Source of the DNA: Rothia kristinae NBRC 15354
GTDB lineage: Bacteria > Actinomycetota > Actinomycetes > Actinomycetales > Micrococcaceae
NCBI RefSeq assembly: GCF_001570865.1
Contig: NZ_BCSM01000001.1
Location: 1-64,000 of the forward strand
Direction: 5' to 3'
Length of the DNA: 64,000 nucleotides
In this document: piece by piece, positions 62,480 to 64,000 of the stretch
How the letters are laid out: every line of letters starts with the position of its first letter
How positions within the stretch are numbered: position 1 is the stretch's first letter
Program-made: the position numbers and the translations under genes
The notes under the pieces: generated by a model
The model's input: only the letters and a program-made list of their open reading frames with translations
The model's database searches: none
Told to the model about the DNA's origin: nothing

Positions 62480-63607
62480 TCAGTCCCGGTGCGGGGTCTC
62501 GGCCTTCAGGCGCCGGCCCAGCAGCATCGGCTGCAGCTGCTCCACCGCGACCCGCCCCTCCAGCACCGCCACGACCGCCTCGACGATCGGCATCTCCACC
62601 CCGTGGCGCCGGGCCAGCTCCAGGACCACCCGGGCGGACTTCATGCCCTCCGCGGTCTGGGTCATGCGCGCGGCGACCTCCGCTTCGCTCAGCCCCGCCC
62701 CGAGCAGGCGGCCCGCGGTGTGGTTGCGGGACAGCGGGGAGGAGCAGGTGGCTACCAGGTCCCCCATCCCGGCCAGTCCCGCCATGGTCTCCGGGCGCCC
62801 GCCCAGGGCCAGGGCCAGGCGCGTGGTCTCGGCCAGGCCGCGGGTCATCACGGAGGCCTTCGAGTTGTCTCCGTAGTCCCGGCCCTCGCAGATCCCCACG
62901 CACAGGGCGATGACGTTCTTGACCAGTCCGCCGATCTCCGCCCCCACCACATCCGCGGAGGTGTACGGGCGGAAGTACGGGGCGTTGCACGCGGCCGCGG
63001 CCCGCGCGGCTACGTCGGCGTGTCGGGCGGCCACCACGGAGGCGGTGGGCTGCTCCTGGATGATCTCCCGGGCGAGGTTCGGCCCGGAGAGCACGGCGAC
63101 CCGCTCGATCGCCCCGGGCAGCACCTGGTCGACCACCTCGGACATCCGCAGGCCGGTGCCCCGCTCCAGGCCCTTGGCCAGGGAGATCAGCACGGCCTCG
63201 GGGGCCACCGCCTCGCGCACGGCCTCCAGCTGCGCGCGCAGGGCCTGGGCGGGCAGCCCCAGCACGACGACGTCGGCCCCGTCCAGCACGGCCGCGGCGT
63301 CGGAGGAGAACTCCAGCGCCTCGGGCAGGCGGGTGTGCGGGAAGTAGCGGTCGTTGGTGCGCAGGCGCTGGGCCTGTTCCATGGCCTGGGCGTCCCGGCC
63401 CCACACGGCCACCGGCCAGGGGCTTCGGGTCTGGGCTCCGGCGTCGGCGGTGATCTTGGCGAAGGCCGTGCCCCAGCTGCCCGCCCCCAGCACCGCCACC
63501 TTCCCCGGGAGCCCGCCCTGCGGGGCCGGGTCCGGGGCGAGGTCGGGGTGCGGTGCTGCGTCGACGTGGCGTGCGGCGTCGGGGTGCGGTGCGGGCTGTG
63601 CGGTCAT
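62480..63607 (-). CDS. gpsA: Glycerol-3-phosphate dehydrogenase [NAD(P)+]
   Basis: 375 residues from the ATG at 63607 with GAGGAGGA upstream. GpsA reduces dihydroxyacetone phosphate to sn-glycerol 3-phosphate for phospholipid synthesis. The fold starts after about 35 His/Asp/Pro-rich residues: GKVAVLGAGSWGTAFAKI (GxGxxG at 41-46), LISLAKGLE, SGPNLAREI, VKNVIALCVGICEGRDYGDNSKA (catalytic Lys) and AGMGDLVATCSSPLSRNHTAG. It is 74 bp after plsC, the usual pairing for phosphatidic-acid synthesis. Confidence 0.96.
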   Translation of the reverse strand: MTAQPAPHPDAARHVDAAPHPDLAPDPAPQGGLPGKVAVLGAGSWGTAFAKITADAGAQTRSPWPVAVWGRDAQAMEQAQRLRTNDRYFPHTRLPEALEFSSDAAAVLDGADVVVLGLPAQALRAQLEAVREAVAPEAVLISLAKGLERGTGLRMSEVVDQVLPGAIERVAVLSGPNLAREIIQEQPTASVVAARHADVAARAAAACNAPYFRPYTSADVVGAEIGGLVKNVIALCVGICEGRDYGDNSKASVMTRGLAETTRLALALGGRPETMAGLAGMGDLVATCSSPLSRNHTAGRLLGAGLSEAEVAARMTQTAEGMKSARVVLELARRHGVEMPIVEAVVAVLEGRVAVEQLQPMLLGRRLKAETPHRD

Positions 63608-63681
63608 CGTCGTCCTCCTCCATCCCGGACCGTGGGCCCGAGGATCAGCCGGGGCCCGGTCTGGCACCGGACTCCCGGGAT

Positions 63682-64000
63682 TCAGCGCTCGGGGTGGCTC
63701 ACGCGCCGGCCCTGTCGGGGATCCCAGCGCCCGGGCGGGGCGCTCTCCCCGCGCAGCTGCTCCAGCAGCTGCGTGATCGCGGACATCATCCGCTCGGTGG
63801 TCTCGGTCAGCACCGCGCGGTCCACGTGCTGGGTGCGATCCTCGCCCACCAGATCGGACAGCTCCAGCGGCGCCCCGATGAGGGTGCGCACGCTCTTGCG
63901 CGGCAACAGGCGGGGCCGACTCGCGTGCGGGGGCAGCAGCTCCTGGTCGCCCCAGTGGGCCACCGGGATCACCGGCGCCCCGGTGGCCAGGGCGAGCCGG
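63682..64000 (-). CDS. plsC: 1-acyl-sn-glycerol-3-phosphate acyltransferase, C-terminal part
   Basis: C-terminal 106 residues of a PlsC-type acyltransferase; the 5' part lies beyond the window. The open frame runs to the edge and reads RLALATGAPVIPVAHWGDQELLPP, the conserved motif IV region of PlsC, then VRTLIGAPLELSDLVGED and helix TETTERMMSAITQLLEQLRGE. It acylates lysophosphatidic acid at the membrane. Placement before gpsA and ddl is the conserved actinobacterial order. Confidence 0.88.
   Translation of the reverse strand, partial: RLALATGAPVIPVAHWGDQELLPPHASRPRLLPRKSVRTLIGAPLELSDLVGEDRTQHVDRAVLTETTERMMSAITQLLEQLRGESAPPGRWDPRQGRRVSHPER

Overview
The window comes from the chromosome of a very high-GC actinobacterium. 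Gene content and order (an oleA / fused oleBC / oleD olefin cluster, actinobacterial fabD-acpP-fabF beside aceE, ffh/smc/ftsY, rnpB next to a Nif3 gene) point to the Micrococcaceae, something like Micrococcus or Kocuria. That placement is inference from gene families, not from a database match. No phage, transposase, plasmid or CRISPR locus was recognised; nearly everything is housekeeping chromosome with a few accessory blocks.

Layout. 1-270: 3' part of RNase P RNA (rnpB), cut by the window edge, then a small acidic repeat protein. 0.6-6.1 kb: Nif3-type protein, msrA, the cysteine pair cysK-cysE, gnd, tRNA-Val(TAC), a DUF3052 protein. 6.4-12.8 kb: aceE and the fatty-acid genes fabD, acpP, fabF (no fabH in the cluster), then a DUF3145 gene. 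12.9-23.6 kb, all on the minus strand: rpsP-khpA-rimM-trmD-rplS-lepB-lepB-rnhB-yraN-comM-dprA-hemD-xerC. 23.8-30.1 kb: an accessory block lying between ffh and rpsP, which are usually close: NatAB-like ABC exporter, NarL-type two-component pair, an unknown membrane-anchored protein coupled to the kinase, and a Nudix hydrolase. 30.1-39.8 kb: ffh, glnK, amtB, ftsY, an MFS exporter on the other strand, smc. 40.1-45.1 kb: the olefin operon oleA-oleBC-oleD. 45.2-46.1 kb: a GIY-YIG/DUF4357 gene of visibly lower GC between two copies of a palindromic repeat. 46.3-51.3 kb: mutM, rnc, rpmF, DUF177, coaD, an aminotransferase, rsmD. 51.3-64 kb: recG, a short DAK2 protein, thiL, a mucin-like surface protein, a DUF3515 lipoprotein, ddl, an sdhCAB (Sdh1-type) operon, gpsA and the end of plsC.

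How the genes work together. Cysteine synthesis (cysE-cysK), acetyl-CoA supply (aceE) and fatty-acid elongation (fabD-acpP-fabF) feed acyl chains that OleABCD could join head-to-head into long-chain olefins. ffh and ftsY (co-translational targeting) and two signal peptidases form a protein-export set. Ribosome assembly genes (rpsP, rimM, trmD, rplS, rpmF, rsmD, rnc) are spread over two conserved operons. amtB-glnK is the nitrogen pair.

Most notable structure beyond genes: (1) a recurrent leaderless promoter architecture in which a TAnnnT/CAnnnT -10 box ends exactly 7 nt (once 8) before the ATG/GTG of eight genes; (2) a dispersed 67-bp palindrome family, three copies, all in one orientation and all 22-31 bp past stop codons, bracketing the MFS and GIY-YIG genes; (3) an unrelated double palindrome of similar architecture after fabF.
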